A DNA stretch of 14,263 nt from Gammaproteobacteria bacterium (GTDB taxonomy: Bacteria; Pseudomonadota; Gammaproteobacteria; Pseudomonadales; Halomonadaceae), in the NCBI GenBank assembly GCA_023485185.1, contig JAMCZP010000127.1, positions 1 through 14,263 on the forward strand. The letters are read 5' to 3'. The notes below the pieces were generated by a model that saw only the letters and a list, made by a program, of their open reading frames with translations, did not search any database and was not told where the DNA came from. Positions 1 to 9,138 of the stretch are shown piece by piece. The translations under genes were made by a program, and so were the position numbers. Each line of letters begins with the position of its first letter. Position 1 is the first letter of the stretch.

Positions 1-2
1 AT

Positions 3-158
3 GATCGTGCTGGCATGATAGCCGAACTGATCGCCAACAGCCGTGCCGACCTTGTGCAAACCATTGGTAAAATGGCCCTGCTTTACCGCAGGAATCCGCA
101 GGTGAATCCCAAGCTGTCCAATGTTACCCGTTTTGAGAACCACCACGGACGGCATTAA
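3..158 (+). CDS. yhbY: YhbY-family (CRM domain) RNA-binding ribosome assembly protein, 3' part
   Basis: Only the last 51 codons are present; the gene begins before the left edge. The visible peptide runs from DRAGMIAELI through SRADLVQTIGKMALLYRRN to a His-rich end (ENHHGRH). The stretch of 'V-Q-x-IGK-x-x-LLYR' is the C-terminal strand of the CRM/YhbY fold, as in E. coli YhbY (VQVIGKTLVLYR). The family binds pre-50S ribosomal particles and acts in large-subunit assembly in the cytoplasm. The gene converges on greA, an arrangement known next to ftsJ/ftsH in gammaproteobacteria. It ends 58 nt before the greA stop, and both genes share one hairpin terminator. The tail after LYR is longer and more polar than in E. 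coli. Identification is firm; the N-terminal part cannot be judged. Confidence 0.9.
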   Translation, partial: DRAGMIAELIANSRADLVQTIGKMALLYRRNPQVNPKLSNVTRFENHHGRH

Positions 159-172
159 CTGCCAGATAGTCC

Positions 173-212
173 AAACGCCCCCTCAGCCAATGCGTTAGCT
201 GAGGGGGCGTTT
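173..212. terminator. Bidirectional intrinsic terminator between yhbY and greA
   Basis: A perfect inverted repeat has its left arm at 173-187 and its right arm at 198-212, giving 15 bp with the flanking A/T pairs (12 bp of GC-rich core, CGCCCCCTCAGC and its complement) around a 10-nt loop. The plus strand continues as TTTT-A and the minus strand as TTT-GG, so it can end yhbY well and greA less well. It fills most of the gap between the two convergent stop codons. Confidence 0.9.
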
Positions 213-216
213 TACG

Positions 217-693
217 TTACACGTACTCGACGCTACCTATTTCATACTCGACATCGCCACCGGGAGTTTTCACCACCACGATATCCCCCTCCTCTTTGCC
301 AATCAGGGCACGAGCAATAGGCGAGGTGACTGAGATGCGGCCTGATTTAATGTCGGCCTCATCTTCACCGACAATTCGATAGGTCATTTCTGCATCAGTA
401 TCTAGGTTTAGCAGTGATACGGTCACACCAAAAATCACCTTTCCAGTGTTTGGTAACTTAGTGACATCAATCACCTGGGCAACAGACAGCTTGCTCTCGA
501 TCTCCTGAATACGCCCTTCGATAAACCCCTGCTGCTCGCGAGCGGCGTGATACTCCGCGTTCTCTTTAAGATCGCCGTGCTCACGCGCTTCAGCGATGGC
601 CGCGATCACCTGGGGACGCGCTTCGCCTTTCAGATGATCAAGCTCTTCACGAAGGCTTCTTTCTCCCGCCACTGTCATCGGGACCTTATTCAT
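217..693 (-). CDS. greA: Transcript cleavage factor GreA
   Basis: The product is a 158-residue protein, the usual GreA length. It enters the RNA polymerase secondary channel and stimulates cleavage of backtracked nascent RNA so that elongation can resume. The N-terminal coiled coil covers about residues 10-75, with the acidic tip Asp41 and Glu44 in the signature [13 protein letters not shown]. The C-terminal FKBP-like domain covers about 80-158 ([10 protein letters not shown]..., [14 protein letters not shown]). The ATG overlaps the carB stop as ATGA, and a purine-rich ribosome binding site (GGAGCAAG) lies inside the end of carB, so translational coupling is likely. It is the last gene of the carA-carB-greA unit and ends at the bidirectional hairpin shared with yhbY. 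No separate promoter was recognised, although one inside carB is possible. Confidence 0.97.
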   Translation of the reverse strand: MNKVPMTVAGERSLREELDHLKGEARPQVIAAIAEAREHGDLKENAEYHAAREQQGFIEGRIQEIESKLSVAQVIDVTKLPNTGKVIFGVTVSLLNLDTDAEMTYRIVGEDEADIKSGRISVTSPIARALIGKEEGDIVVVKTPGGDVEYEIGSVEYV

Positions 694-3600
694 TGACTTG
701 CTCCTGCATGCAGATCCTGAAGGCGCCGCACCGTAATTTCCCTACCGTACTCAAGCGCCATACAAACAGCATTAGCGCCCGCCAAGGTGGTCGCATAGGG
801 CACCTTGCGCGAGAGAGCTGTACGGCGAATGACCGAGGAGTCGTTGATAGCCTGACGACCTTCGGTAGTGTTCACAATGTAGGCAATTTCGTCGTTCTTA
901 AGCAGATCGACGATATGGGGACGACCTTCGTAGACTTTATTGACGTGCTCCACGGCCAACCCAGCGGCTTCTAACGCAGCCGCCGTACCCCGCGTTGCAC
1001 ATAACGTAAAGCCTAATGCTAACAGAGAACGACCCACTTCGATAAGCCCTGCCTTGTCCGGCTCGCGCACGGAAAGGAAGGCTTTGCGATCGCCAGTGAG
1101 CGCGGGGATTGCCTCACCAGCGCCAAGCTGAGCTTTAAAGAAGGCCTCTGCAAAGGTGTCACCTGACCCCATGACTTCACCGGTAGATTTCATCTCTGGC
1201 GAAAGGATCGGATCAACGCCCGGGAATTTATTGAACGGGAAAACCGCCTCTTTAACACTATAGAAGTGCGGCACGATTTCCTTCTCAAAGCCCTGCTCAG
1301 CCAGGGTTTTACCGGCCATACAGCGCGCGGCGATCTGCGCCAATGACGTGCCAATGCACTTAGACACAAAGGGAACAGTACGCGAGGCGCGGGGGTTAAC
1401 CTCGATCACGTAGATCTCGCCATCTTGCCAAGCAAGCTGCACGTTCATTAAGCCTTTCACGCCCAGTTCAACCGCCATCTGCTTAACCTGCTCACGCATT
1501 TCGTCCTGCACATCGGCAGGCAGCGAGTAAGGCGGTAGCGCACAAGCAGAGTCACCGGAGTGAACGCCCGCTTGTTCGACGTGCTGCATGATGCCGCCAA
1601 TCACTACCTGCTGGCCGTCTGACACCGCATCGATATCAACCTCAATCGCAGCGCTCAAAAAGTGATCAAGCAGTACGGGCGAGTCATTGGAGACCTTCAC
1701 CGCGTGGGTCATGTAATTCTCAAGCTCGGAGGCATCGTAGACGATCTCCATCGCCCGACCACCCAGCACGTAACTGGGGCGAACCACCAGCGGATAGCCA
1801 ATCGCTTCTGCTTTATCAAACGCTTCGGCAAAGCTGCGTGCCGTGGCATTAGGTGGCTGCTTCAGGCCGAGCTTGTCGATCATCACCTGGAAGCGTTCAC
1901 GATCTTCAGCCCGGTCGATCGCGTCCGGCGTAGTGCCAATAATCGGCACACCGGCCGCTTCTAGCTCACGGGCCAATTTCAGCGGTGTTTGACCACCGAA
2001 CTGCACGATCACACCTACCGGCTTCTCTTTGTCGGCGATTTCGAGCACATCTTCCAACGTCACCGGTTCAAAGTAGAGACGATCAGAAGTGTCATAGTCG
2101 GTAGAAACAGTCTCCGGGTTGCAGTTGACCATGATGGTTTCATAGCCGTCATCGCGCATAGCGAAAGCGGCGTGAACACAGCAGTAGTCAAACTCGATAC
2201 CCTGGCCGATTCGGTTGGGGCCACCGCCCAGCACCATAATTTTCTGGCGGTCAGAAACATCCGCCTCGCACTCCTCTTCATAGGTGGAGTACATGTAGGC
2301 CGTATCGGAGGCAAACTCAGCGGCGCAGGTATCAACGCGCTTGTAGACCGGGCGAATGCCCGCTGCGTGACGCGTCTGACGAAACTCTTTTTCACTGACG
2401 TTAAGCAATTTGGCCAAGCGCGCATCACCAAAGCCTTTACGCTTGAGCTGGTAGATCTCACGGGCGGAGAAATCGCTCAGCATGCGCTTGGCAACGGCAT
2501 TTTCAGTTAGCACTAAATCTTCCAACTGCACCAGGAACCAGGGATCGATATTGGTCAGCGCGAACACTTCATCGACACTCATACCTGAACGCATGGCGTC
2601 AGCCACGTAGAAAATACGCTCGGCACCGGCGGCCTGCAGCTCGCCCTGGATGATCGCCATGTTGTCAGGCGTAAAATCGGTAATGACCGGATCAAGACCA
2701 TCGTTACCCGTTTCCAGCCCGCGTAGCGCTTTCTGCAGCGACTCCTGGAACGTACGGCCAATCGCCATCACTTCCCCCACCGACTTCATCTGCGTCGTCA
2801 GGCGATCATTGGCCTGAGGGAATTTCTCGAAGGTAAAGCGCGGAATTTTGGTAACCACGTAGTCGATGGACGGCTCGAACGATGCAGGCGTGCGGCCACC
2901 GGTAATATCGTTCTGCAGTTCATCCAGGGTATAACCAATCGCCAATTTCGCGGCGATTTTGGCAATCGGGAAACCCGTCGCTTTAGAGGCCAGCGCAGAA
3001 GAGCGCGACACCCGTGGGTTCATTTCGATCACCACTAGGCGCCCGGTCTTGGGGTCCATACCAAACTGAACGTTGGAGCCACCGGTCTCTACGCCAATCT
3101 CGCGTAGCACCGCGAGGCTGGCATCACGCATGATCTGATACTCTTTATCCGTGAGCGTTTGCGCCGGTGCTACAGTGATGGAGTCACCAGTGTGCACGCC
3201 CATGGGGTCAAAGTTTTCGATCGCGCAGACGATGATGCAGTTGTCGTTTTTATCACGCACAACTTCCATCTCGTACTCTTTCCAACCCAGCAGCGACTCA
3301 TCAATGAGCAGCTCGTGGTTGTTGGAAAGCTCAAAACCGCGGGTACAGATTTCTTCGAACTCTTCCTTGTTGTACGCTACGCCGCCGCCAGAGCCGCCCA
3401 TGGTATAGGAAGGGCGAATAATCGTCGGGAAACCCAGCTCAGCCTGAATTTCCCAGGCCTCATCCATGGTGTGCGCGACTTTCGCTTTTGGGCACTCCAA
3501 CCCAATGCGCTTCATGGCCTTATCGAACAGATCGCGGTCTTCGGCCATATTGATCGCGTCAGCGTTGGCACCGATCATCTCCACACCGTACTTTTCCAAC

Positions 3601-3920
3601 ACGCCGTGCTTTTCAAGCTCAAGCGCACAGTTCAGCGCTGTCTGGCCACCCATGGTGGGCAGAATCGCATCAGGGCGCTCGACCTCAATGATCTTTTCCA
3701 CTGCCTGCCAGGTAATCGGCTCGATATAGGTGGCATCGGCCATGGCCGGGTCGGTCATGATGGTGGCGGGGTTGGAGTTGACCAGAACAACTCGGTAACC
3801 CTCTTCGCGCAGCGCTTTACACGCCTGGGCGCCGGAGTAGTCGAATTCGCAGGCCTGACCAATCACAATAGGGCCAGCGCCAATGATCAAAATAGTGTTG
3901 ATGTCGGTACGCTTAGGCAT
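690..3920 (-). CDS. carB: Carbamoyl-phosphate synthase large subunit
   Basis: The protein has 1076 residues, full length for the family (about 1073 in E. coli). CarB uses ammonia channelled from CarA, bicarbonate and two ATP to make carbamoyl phosphate for pyrimidine and arginine synthesis. It shows the expected duplicated layout. The first half opens with the [15 protein letters not shown] nucleotide-fold motif and has an ATP-grasp with Arg129 (AEDRDLF) and [12 protein letters not shown] at 169-180. An oligomerisation segment follows. The second half repeats the pattern ([15 protein letters not shown], then [11 protein letters not shown]). The last ~140 residues form an MGS-like allosteric domain ([12 protein letters not shown]..., [11 protein letters not shown]..., [10 protein letters not shown]), where UMP, IMP and ornithine act in enterobacteria. 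It starts 76 nt after carA with a modest GGGAA ribosome site and overlaps greA by 4 nt. No frameshift or missing motif was seen. Confidence 0.98.
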   Translation of the reverse strand: MPKRTDINTILIIGAGPIVIGQACEFDYSGAQACKALREEGYRVVLVNSNPATIMTDPAMADATYIEPITWQAVEKIIEVERPDAILPTMGGQTALNCALELEKHGVLEKYGVEMIGANADAINMAEDRDLFDKAMKRIGLECPKAKVAHTMDEAWEIQAELGFPTIIRPSYTMGGSGGGVAYNKEEFEEICTRGFELSNNHELLIDESLLGWKEYEMEVVRDKNDNCIIVCAIENFDPMGVHTGDSITVAPAQTLTDKEYQIMRDASLAVLREIGVETGGSNVQFGMDPKTGRLVVIEMNPRVSRSSALASKATGFPIAKIAAKLAIGYTLDELQNDITGGRTPASFEPSIDYVVTKIPRFTFEKFPQANDRLTTQMKSVGEVMAIGRTFQESLQKALRGLETGNDGLDPVITDFTPDNMAIIQGELQAAGAERIFYVADAMRSGMSVDEVFALTNIDPWFLVQLEDLVLTENAVAKRMLSDFSAREIYQLKRKGFGDARLAKLLNVSEKEFRQTRHAAGIRPVYKRVDTCAAEFASDTAYMYSTYEEECEADVSDRQKIMVLGGGPNRIGQGIEFDYCCVHAAFAMRDDGYETIMVNCNPETVSTDYDTSDRLYFEPVTLEDVLEIADKEKPVGVIVQFGGQTPLKLARELEAAGVPIIGTTPDAIDRAEDRERFQVMIDKLGLKQPPNATARSFAEAFDKAEAIGYPLVVRPSYVLGGRAMEIVYDASELENYMTHAVKVSNDSPVLLDHFLSAAIEVDIDAVSDGQQVVIGGIMQHVEQAGVHSGDSACALPPYSLPADVQDEMREQVKQMAVELGVKGLMNVQLAWQDGEIYVIEVNPRASRTVPFVSKCIGTSLAQIAARCMAGKTLAEQGFEKEIVPHFYSVKEAVFPFNKFPGVDPILSPEMKSTGEVMGSGDTFAEAFFKAQLGAGEAIPALTGDRKAFLSVREPDKAGLIEVGRSLLALGFTLCATRGTAAALEAAGLAVEHVNKVYEGRPHIVDLLKNDEIAYIVNTTEGRQAINDSSVIRRTALSRKVPYATTLAGANAVCMALEYGREITVRRLQDLHAGASQ

Positions 3921-3996
3921 AACGGTTCCCGCAAAAAATGGTGACGATGAGCGACAAATACGACGTTGCGATAGAACGATGTAGTAGCGCGAAGCG

Positions 3997-5157
3997 TTAG
4001 CGGCGCGCCTGCATCATATCCACGAAGCGATCAAACAGCGGCGCCACATCCCGCGGGCCGGGGCTCGCTTCTGGGTGACCTTGAAAGCTGAACGCGGGTC
4101 GGTCGGTGCGCTCGATGCCTTGCAAGGTGCCGTCGAATAGCGAACGGTGCGTTGCGCGCACATTGGCGGGCAACGTTGCTTCATCCGCGGCAAAGCCGTG
4201 GTTCTGACTGGTGATCATCACCGTACCGCTATCCAAATCCTGCACCGGATGGTTGGCACCGTGGTGGCCGTGGCTCATTTTGACGGTCTTAGCACCGGAA
4301 GCCAGCGCTAACAGCTGATGGCCTAGACAGATACCAAACAACGGCGTATCCGTTTCCAGCACTTCCTGGATCGCTTTAATGGCGTAATCGCAGGGTTCTG
4401 GGTCGCCGGGGCCGTTAGCTAAAAATACGCCATCGGGTTTCATCGCCAACACGTCAGCGGCAGGCGTTTGCGCGGGCACCACCGTCAGGCGGCAGCCGCG
4501 CGTCGCCAGCATACGCAGAATGTTAAATTTCACGCCGTAGTCATAAGCCACCACATGGTAGGGGCGCTCAATTTGCGTGGTATCAGCGTAGCCTTCCCCC
4601 AACGTCCACTCACCTTCAGACCACTCGTAGGCTTCTGTGCACGACACTACTTTGGCCAGATCCATGCCTTTCAAGCCAGGAAAAGCTTTGGCGGCTTCTA
4701 ACGCCCGCACGACCGCATCATCACCTTCAGCGTCGGCGCCTGCCAAAATTGCACCGTTCTGGGCGCCTTTATCGCGCAAAATGCGCGTTAGCCGGCGGGT
4801 ATCAATATCGGCGATGCCCAACACGTTCTGGCTTTTCAGGTAGTCCGACAGCGACTGCTCAGAGCGGAAGCTGCTGGCCATCAGAGGCAGGTCACGAATG
4901 ACCAAACCCGCAGCGGCAATGCCGTTAGATTCAACGTCTTCAGCGTTAACGCCAGTATTGCCGATGTGGGGATAAGTGAGGGTAACGATTTGGCGAGTAT
5001 AAGAGGGGTCAGTGAGGATTTCTTGGTAGCCGGTCATGGCCGTATTGAACACCACCTCACCGCTTGTTAGTCCATCCGCGCCAATGGCTATACCGTGGAA
5101 CACACTGCCATCTTCCAGGGCCAATATTGCGGGTTTGCTCAATGCGGGGTTATTCAA
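3997..5157 (-). CDS. carA: Carbamoyl-phosphate synthase small (glutamine amidotransferase) subunit, TTG start
   Basis: The protein has 386 residues. It hydrolyses glutamine and passes ammonia to CarB. The N-terminal CarA-specific domain (about 7-135; [35 protein letters not shown]) is followed by a class I glutamine amidotransferase domain. The nucleophile is Cys277 in [14 protein letters not shown], and the His361/Glu363 pair lies in [11 protein letters not shown]. The start is TTG: a clean GGGAGG Shine-Dalgarno ends 8 nt upstream, and the protein begins [17 protein letters not shown], with the conserved fold starting at about residue 9. The next in-frame ATG would remove conserved sequence. 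It is the first gene of the carA-carB-greA unit, behind a long leader with a terminator and hairpins near the start, which suggests control at the RNA level. No convincing ArgR or PurR operator was recognised. Confidence 0.97.
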   Translation of the reverse strand: MNNPALSKPAILALEDGSVFHGIAIGADGLTSGEVVFNTAMTGYQEILTDPSYTRQIVTLTYPHIGNTGVNAEDVESNGIAAAGLVIRDLPLMASSFRSEQSLSDYLKSQNVLGIADIDTRRLTRILRDKGAQNGAILAGADAEGDDAVVRALEAAKAFPGLKGMDLAKVVSCTEAYEWSEGEWTLGEGYADTTQIERPYHVVAYDYGVKFNILRMLATRGCRLTVVPAQTPAADVLAMKPDGVFLANGPGDPEPCDYAIKAIQEVLETDTPLFGICLGHQLLALASGAKTVKMSHGHHGANHPVQDLDSGTVMITSQNHGFAADEATLPANVRATHRSLFDGTLQGIERTDRPAFSFQGHPEASPGPRDVAPLFDRFVDMMQARR

Positions 5158-5166
5158 AAGAAGGTC

Positions 5167-5202
5167 CTCCCATGCTGGTGGGAGCCTGTTGGGCGCAGGC
5201 TC
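5167..5202 (-). promoter_or_regulatory. Two overlapping hairpins at the carA ribosome binding site
   Basis: The upstream hairpin pairs 5196-5202 with 5182-5188 (GAGCCTG/CAGGCTC on the minus strand, 7 bp, 7-nt loop). The downstream hairpin pairs 5179-5184 with 5167-5172 (CTCCCA/TGGGAG, 6 bp, 6-nt loop). The downstream one buries most of the GGGAGG Shine-Dalgarno of carA. They share bases 5182-5184, so both cannot form completely. This geometry could permit a translational switch; a regulatory role is inference. Confidence 0.5.
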
Positions 5203-5281
5203 AGCAATTTCTTGATTAATCCACGACGCTCATTATTAACACTACCGCTATTAAAGCGTCTGTGATTAAAACAAGGGCCGT

Positions 5282-5328
5282 AAAAAAGCGGGACGAAGCC
5301 GATAAAAAGAATCGGTTTCATCCCGCTT
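5282..5328 (-). terminator. Strong intrinsic terminator or attenuator upstream of carA
   Basis: On the minus strand an 18-bp stem (right arm 5311-5328, left arm 5286-5303 in plus coordinates) has one G-U wobble and one A-C mismatch and a 7-nt loop (TCTTTTT). The GC-rich base AAGCGGGA/TCCCGCTT is followed by a run of T. It lies about 125 nt before the carA start and 230 nt after the dapB stop. It may end dapB transcription, attenuate carA, or both. Confidence 0.85.
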
Positions 5329-5460
5329 GTTGTTCTATGCACTTCAGAGCTGCTTAGCCTATCTCTCGATAACAGCAAACCCTGAGGGGCAGGCTTTGGG
5401 CTGGCCAACGCAACAAGCGCGCCGTTTTAAGGTCTGTAAGTCAGAGCTTATAAGCCACCC

Positions 5461-5531
5461 GGCCAAAATTTTTGAAATGTTACAGGAATTCTTGGCCTAA
5501 GACTACCCCTAACGACCACTCAACCTTAGGC
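5461..5531 (-). repeat. Two partly overlapping inverted repeats in the dapB 3' region
   Basis: Arms GCCTAAG (5495-5501) and CTTAGGC (5525-5531) make a 7-bp stem with a 23-nt loop. Arms 5461-5468 and 5490-5497 make an 8-bp stem on the minus strand (GGCCAAGA/TTTTGGCC, one G-U). They share bases 5495-5497. Neither is followed by a U run, so these are not standard intrinsic terminators. They may protect the 3' end of dapB mRNA; the function is not known. Confidence 0.45.
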
Positions 5532-5559
5532 TGAAGATAGTTTTTGCCAAGTAGCACCG

Positions 5560-6445
<886 letters not shown>

Positions 6446-6454
6446 ATTGCCGCA

Positions 6455-6463
6455 ATTATAGCA
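6455..6463 (-). promoter_or_regulatory. Extended -10 promoter of dapB
   Basis: The minus strand reads TGCTATAAT, a perfect extended -10 (TG-n-TATAAT). The region 16-18 nt upstream (GTCTAA or similar) has no good -35, which fits extended -10 promoters. Transcription would start near 6448, giving a 5' UTR of about 80 nt that contains the three tandem repeats. Confidence 0.7.
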
Positions 6464-6512
6464 GACGCACCAGCGCATTAGACGCCCTTCCTTGCTGACA
6501 TGAAGACTCAGC

Positions 6513-6794
6513 TTAGTTCTCCCACACAATCGCCAGCTCTTCACTCCCCGCCATGCGTATAAGATGGCGCTCGACCACGCCTTCCAGCTCATCCAAATGC
6601 TCCTCTTCAAGCGTTTCGATGGCGACCACCAATTTGTCCGGCTCAGCGAGCATTATACAGGTACCGGTTGCAAAGGTGATTTTGCCTTGCTGGTCGGTCT
6701 GTTCTACCTCCAGCTTATGCGCCCAGTGTTTGCATAAGCGATTGATTAAACGCTCACCGGAAGGGGTAGCAATTTCAGCACGGGAAAGCGGCAT
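6513..6794 (-). CDS. DUF2218 domain-containing protein
   Basis: I call a 93-residue protein beginning MPLSRAEIATPSGERLINRL. The start is the second in-frame Met because GGAG lies 8 nt before it (GGAGAATTCGCT-ATG) and the family fold begins at once. An upstream ATG would add 11 residues but has no good ribosome site. The pattern RLCKHWAHKLEVE, a short strand-rich middle (GKITFATGTCIML), an amphipathic LEEEHLDELEGVVERHL helix and a terminal EELAIVW strand match DUF2218, a small cytoplasmic family of unknown biochemical function. In actinobacteria some members sit near iron-siderophore genes, but nothing here supports such a role. It lies 113 nt downstream of the transporter gene, with no terminator seen between, so they may be co-transcribed. 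Confidence 0.85.
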   Translation of the reverse strand: MPLSRAEIATPSGERLINRLCKHWAHKLEVEQTDQQGKITFATGTCIMLAEPDKLVVAIETLEEEHLDELEGVVERHLIRMAGSEELAIVWEN

Positions 6795-6907
6795 AGCGAA
6801 TTCTCCATTGAGGTAATGATTTGTCATCCAGTAGCGTACTGCGAGTGGCTATCTACGCCAAGCGGCGAATGCTACCGCGATGCCATACCCGACAGGCTTG
6901 CCGCCAC

Positions 6908-7819
6908 TTATCGTCGAAGCAGCCATTTAAGTCGCCGCCCCTCCATCGCCGCTAGCGCCACCCCGGTTAACATCAGCGGTAGCGCTAGCAGGAAGCCGCT
7001 GGATACCGGAATACCAAACAGCATCCAGTCCGCCATCACGGGCCATACCAAAGCGATATATTCAAAAGGTGCCAGTCGCGATGCTTCCGCGTAGCGTAGA
7101 GCTAATGTCATCGCAATATGGGCAGCACCGCCAAACAGGCCTGATAGCACCAACAGCGCAAACTCCACCCGGTTAAGCGTCGCCCAGCCCAGCGGCAGCG
7201 TAGCAAGCCCGGCCAGGGCGGCCACCACAATAAAGTAGAAGGCGATTGAAGCCGCCGTTTCGGTTCGCGAAATACGCCTGACCGTAAGCAACGCCCCTGC
7301 CGTTAACAGCGCACCCAGTGCGCCCAGTGCGTAACCCGTTATTTGCCCATTGCTTGAACTGGCCCCAAGCCCAGGCAAGATCAGCACCGCCACGCCAGCC
7401 AGCGCCAACACAATGCCACCCGCCCGATAAAGCGAAAAGCGCTCCCCCAATAGTAGTACGCCACCCACTGCCATAAAGACCGGTGTTAGCTGGGCAAGTA
7501 AGGTCGCCTCGGCAACCGGTAGCAGTGCCACTGCCGCAAAGGAGGCAAACATCGCCGCGGCCCCCAGCCCAGAGCGCAGTGCATGCCCCAACGGGCGTCG
7601 CGTCGCTAGTCCTTGAGGAAATTCCCGGCGCAGCACAAGAAAAACAACGATAGGTAACAGCGCAAACAGCGAACGATAAAACACCGACTGCCCCACTGGC
7701 ACTTCGTCACTGACTGCTTTAATACACACCAACATGCCGGTAAATAGCAGGCCTGACAGTACCCGCAATCCAATGCCCATTGCGGGCCTATCTTCAAGGT
7801 GATCCATTGTGCTTAGCAT
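6908..7819 (-). CDS. EamA/DMT-superfamily (RhaT/PecM-like) membrane transporter
   Basis: The protein has up to 303 residues, with about ten hydrophobic segments arranged as two repeats of five, the typical architecture of drug/metabolite transporters. The first repeat shows VSDEVPVGQSVFYRSLFALLP and LLPVAEATLLAQLTPVF. The second shows LALRYAEASRLAPFEYIALVW. These RS(L/I) and 'EA-x-x-LAPF-Y' patterns are common in inner-membrane EamA exporters of amino acids or metabolites. The substrate cannot be told from sequence. The end is basic (EGRRLKWLLRR), fitting a cytoplasmic C-terminus. The start is uncertain: the first ATG has AAGGA directly against it, which is too close. The Met at residue 5 (start at 7807) has it 12 nt away and is at least as likely. 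The gene follows the dnaJ terminator and so probably has its own promoter. Confidence 0.9.
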   Translation of the reverse strand: MLSTMDHLEDRPAMGIGLRVLSGLLFTGMLVCIKAVSDEVPVGQSVFYRSLFALLPIVVFLVLRREFPQGLATRRPLGHALRSGLGAAAMFASFAAVALLPVAEATLLAQLTPVFMAVGGVLLLGERFSLYRAGGIVLALAGVAVLILPGLGASSSNGQITGYALGALGALLTAGALLTVRRISRTETAASIAFYFIVVAALAGLATLPLGWATLNRVEFALLVLSGLFGGAAHIAMTLALRYAEASRLAPFEYIALVWPVMADWMLFGIPVSSGFLLALPLMLTGVALAAMEGRRLKWLLRR

Positions 7820-7831
7820 TCCTTAGATAGC

Positions 7832-7859
7832 AAAAACCCCCGGCGAACCGAGGGCTTTT
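7832..7859 (-). terminator. Intrinsic terminator of the dnaK-dnaJ transcript
   Basis: On the minus strand AAAAGCCCTCGG, the loop TTCG and CCGGGGGTTTTT form a 12-bp stem (two G-U pairs) with a UUCG tetraloop and a T-rich 3' side. It starts 35 nt after the dnaJ stop. It separates the chaperone operon from the transporter gene. Confidence 0.9.
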
Positions 7860-7893
7860 GAACAAAACACCTAACTATTGACCATTCTAAGAC

Positions 7894-9036
7894 TTAAGGC
7901 TTCATATCTTCAAAGAAGCTCTTCACGCTGTCGAAGAAGCCGGTCTTCTTGGGCGAGTGGCTGTGGCTGTTGCTGCCGTCGAAGCTCTCTTGTAGCTGGC
8001 GCAGTAGATCGCGCTGCTCGTCGTTAAGCTTCACCGGTGTTTCTACCACGACCTTGCATAGAAGATCGCCTGCTACACCGCCACGCACGGGCTTCACGCC
8101 TTTACCACGCAGGCGGAACAGCTTGCCTGTTTGGGTTTCGGGCGGAATTTTCAGCTTCACGCGACCATCGAGTGTGGGTACTTCAAGCTCGCCACCTAGT
8201 GCTGCATCAACGAAGTTGATCGGCACTTCACACTGTAGGTGTTTACCATCACGCTGGAAAATATGATGCGGCTTGATTGCGACCTGCACATACAGATCCC
8301 CAGGCGGGCCGCCGTTAACGCCGCTTTCGCCTTCACCATTTAAGCGAATGCGGTCACCGGTATCTACACCGGGCGGAATCTTAACGGAAAGCGTGCGCGT
8401 TTCACGTACACGTCCTTCACCATTACACTTATGGCACGGCACTTTAATGTGCTGCCCAGAGCCATGACAGGTGGGACAGGTTTGCTGCACGGCAAAGAAG
8501 CCCTGCTGCATGCGCACTTGGCCATGACCATGACAGGTAGGACAGGTCTCTTTACTGGAACCGGGCTCAGCACCGCCGCCATCGCAACGGTCACACTCAA
8601 TATGACGCGGCACGCGAATATCGACCGTGGTGCCAGCAACAGCACTCTCCAGGTCCAGCTCTAGGTTGTAGCGAAGGTCGGAGCCACGCGCTGGGGCATT
8701 GGGGCCACGACGACGGCCACCACCGCCACCGAAAATATCGCCAAACACATCGCCGAAAATATCGCTAAAGTCGCCAGCACCCGCACCGCCACCAAAACCG
8801 CCGCCTTGGCCGTCAACGCCTGCATGGCCAAACTGGTCGTAGGCCGCGCGCTTTTCGCCGTCGCTAAGTACTTCATAGGCTTCAGACACCTCACGGAATT
8901 TTTCCGCTGAAGTGTTATCGTCCGGGTTTCGGTCAGGGTGGAATTTTTGCGCCAAACGGCGATAGGCCTTCTTGATCTCTTTCTGATCGGCCCCTTTTTC
9001 AACACCCAGGACTTCGTAATAATCGCGTTTGGACAT
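7894..9036 (-). CDS. dnaJ: Chaperone protein DnaJ (Hsp40)
   Basis: The product is a 380-residue type I Hsp40 that delivers unfolded clients to DnaK and stimulates its ATPase. The J domain (about 1-70) carries the essential HPD in [12 protein letters not shown] Gly/Phe-rich linker follows ([22 protein letters not shown] and on). Then comes a zinc-binding region with four CxxCxGxG repeats: [24 protein letters not shown] and CHKCNGEG. The C-terminal beta-sandwich client domains ([27 protein letters not shown]) complete the protein. The AGGAGG ribosome site lies 10 nt before the ATG. It is 102 nt downstream of dnaK, behind a small hairpin without a U run, so it should be expressed on the same sigma32-driven mRNA. 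All expected motifs are intact. Confidence 0.98.
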   Translation of the reverse strand: MSKRDYYEVLGVEKGADQKEIKKAYRRLAQKFHPDRNPDDNTSAEKFREVSEAYEVLSDGEKRAAYDQFGHAGVDGQGGGFGGGAGAGDFSDIFGDVFGDIFGGGGGRRRGPNAPARGSDLRYNLELDLESAVAGTTVDIRVPRHIECDRCDGGGAEPGSSKETCPTCHGHGQVRMQQGFFAVQQTCPTCHGSGQHIKVPCHKCNGEGRVRETRTLSVKIPPGVDTGDRIRLNGEGESGVNGGPPGDLYVQVAIKPHHIFQRDGKHLQCEVPINFVDAALGGELEVPTLDGRVKLKIPPETQTGKLFRLRGKGVKPVRGGVAGDLLCKVVVETPVKLNDEQRDLLRQLQESFDGSNSHSHSPKKTGFFDSVKSFFEDMKP

Positions 9037-9087
9037 AGGCCCTACGCCTCCTGGTTAGCTACGTGCGTCTTGGCCGCGGAAACAGCA

Positions 9088-9109
9088 ACGCGGGAGTTAG
9101 CTCCCGCGT
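9088..9109 (-). promoter_or_regulatory. Perfect 9-bp hairpin between dnaK and dnaJ, no U tract
   Basis: ACGCGGGAG at 9088-9096 pairs with CTCCCGCGT at 9101-9109 around a 4-nt loop. On the minus strand the following bases are TGCTGTTTCC, so this is unlikely to be an efficient intrinsic terminator. It could act as an mRNA stabiliser or partial terminator that sets the DnaK to DnaJ ratio; this is inference. Confidence 0.6.
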
Positions 9110-9138
9110 CACCGCTTTCCTTGGCAGAAAGAGGTTAA

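Larger units (their letters stand above)
5158..5559 (-). promoter_or_regulatory. 402-nt dapB-carA intergenic region and carA leader
   Basis: This is the only gene-free stretch of more than 300 nt in the window. Read on the minus strand from dapB, it holds two partly overlapping hairpins just after dapB (5495-5531 and 5461-5497). About 130 nt follow in which I see no clear element apart from a TTATAA near 5450. Then comes a strong intrinsic terminator (5282-5328), an AT-rich stretch with weak -10-like sequences (TTTAAT, AATAAT, about 5228-5260), and two overlapping hairpins ending at the carA ribosome binding site (5167-5202). No -35/-10 pair is good enough to place the carA promoter before or after the terminator. 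That leaves open whether the terminator ends dapB mRNA or attenuates carA. Confidence 0.6.

Noticed and set aside
1989..2510. 173-codon open frame on the plus strand opposite carB
   Set aside because: Antisense to the conserved middle of carB, with no recognisable domain or translation signals.
3159..3944. 261-codon open frame on the plus strand opposite carB
   Set aside because: It lies wholly antisense to the highly conserved carB start region, has no family resemblance and no ribosome site; it is a shadow of GC-biased codon use.
5154..5408. 84-codon minus-strand frame spanning the carA leader and ending at the carA TTG
   Set aside because: It begins at a TTG without a good ribosome site, crosses the terminator stem, and the peptide resembles nothing I know. 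Kept only as a possible leader peptide in the findings, not as a gene.
5158..5559. ArgR or PurR operator controlling carA
   Set aside because: No sequence near the consensus sites known to me was found; control by these regulators is therefore not claimed.
6795..6827. 11-residue N-terminal extension of the DUF2218 protein
   Set aside because: The upstream ATG lacks a good Shine-Dalgarno, while the internal ATG has GGAG 8 nt away and starts the conserved domain.
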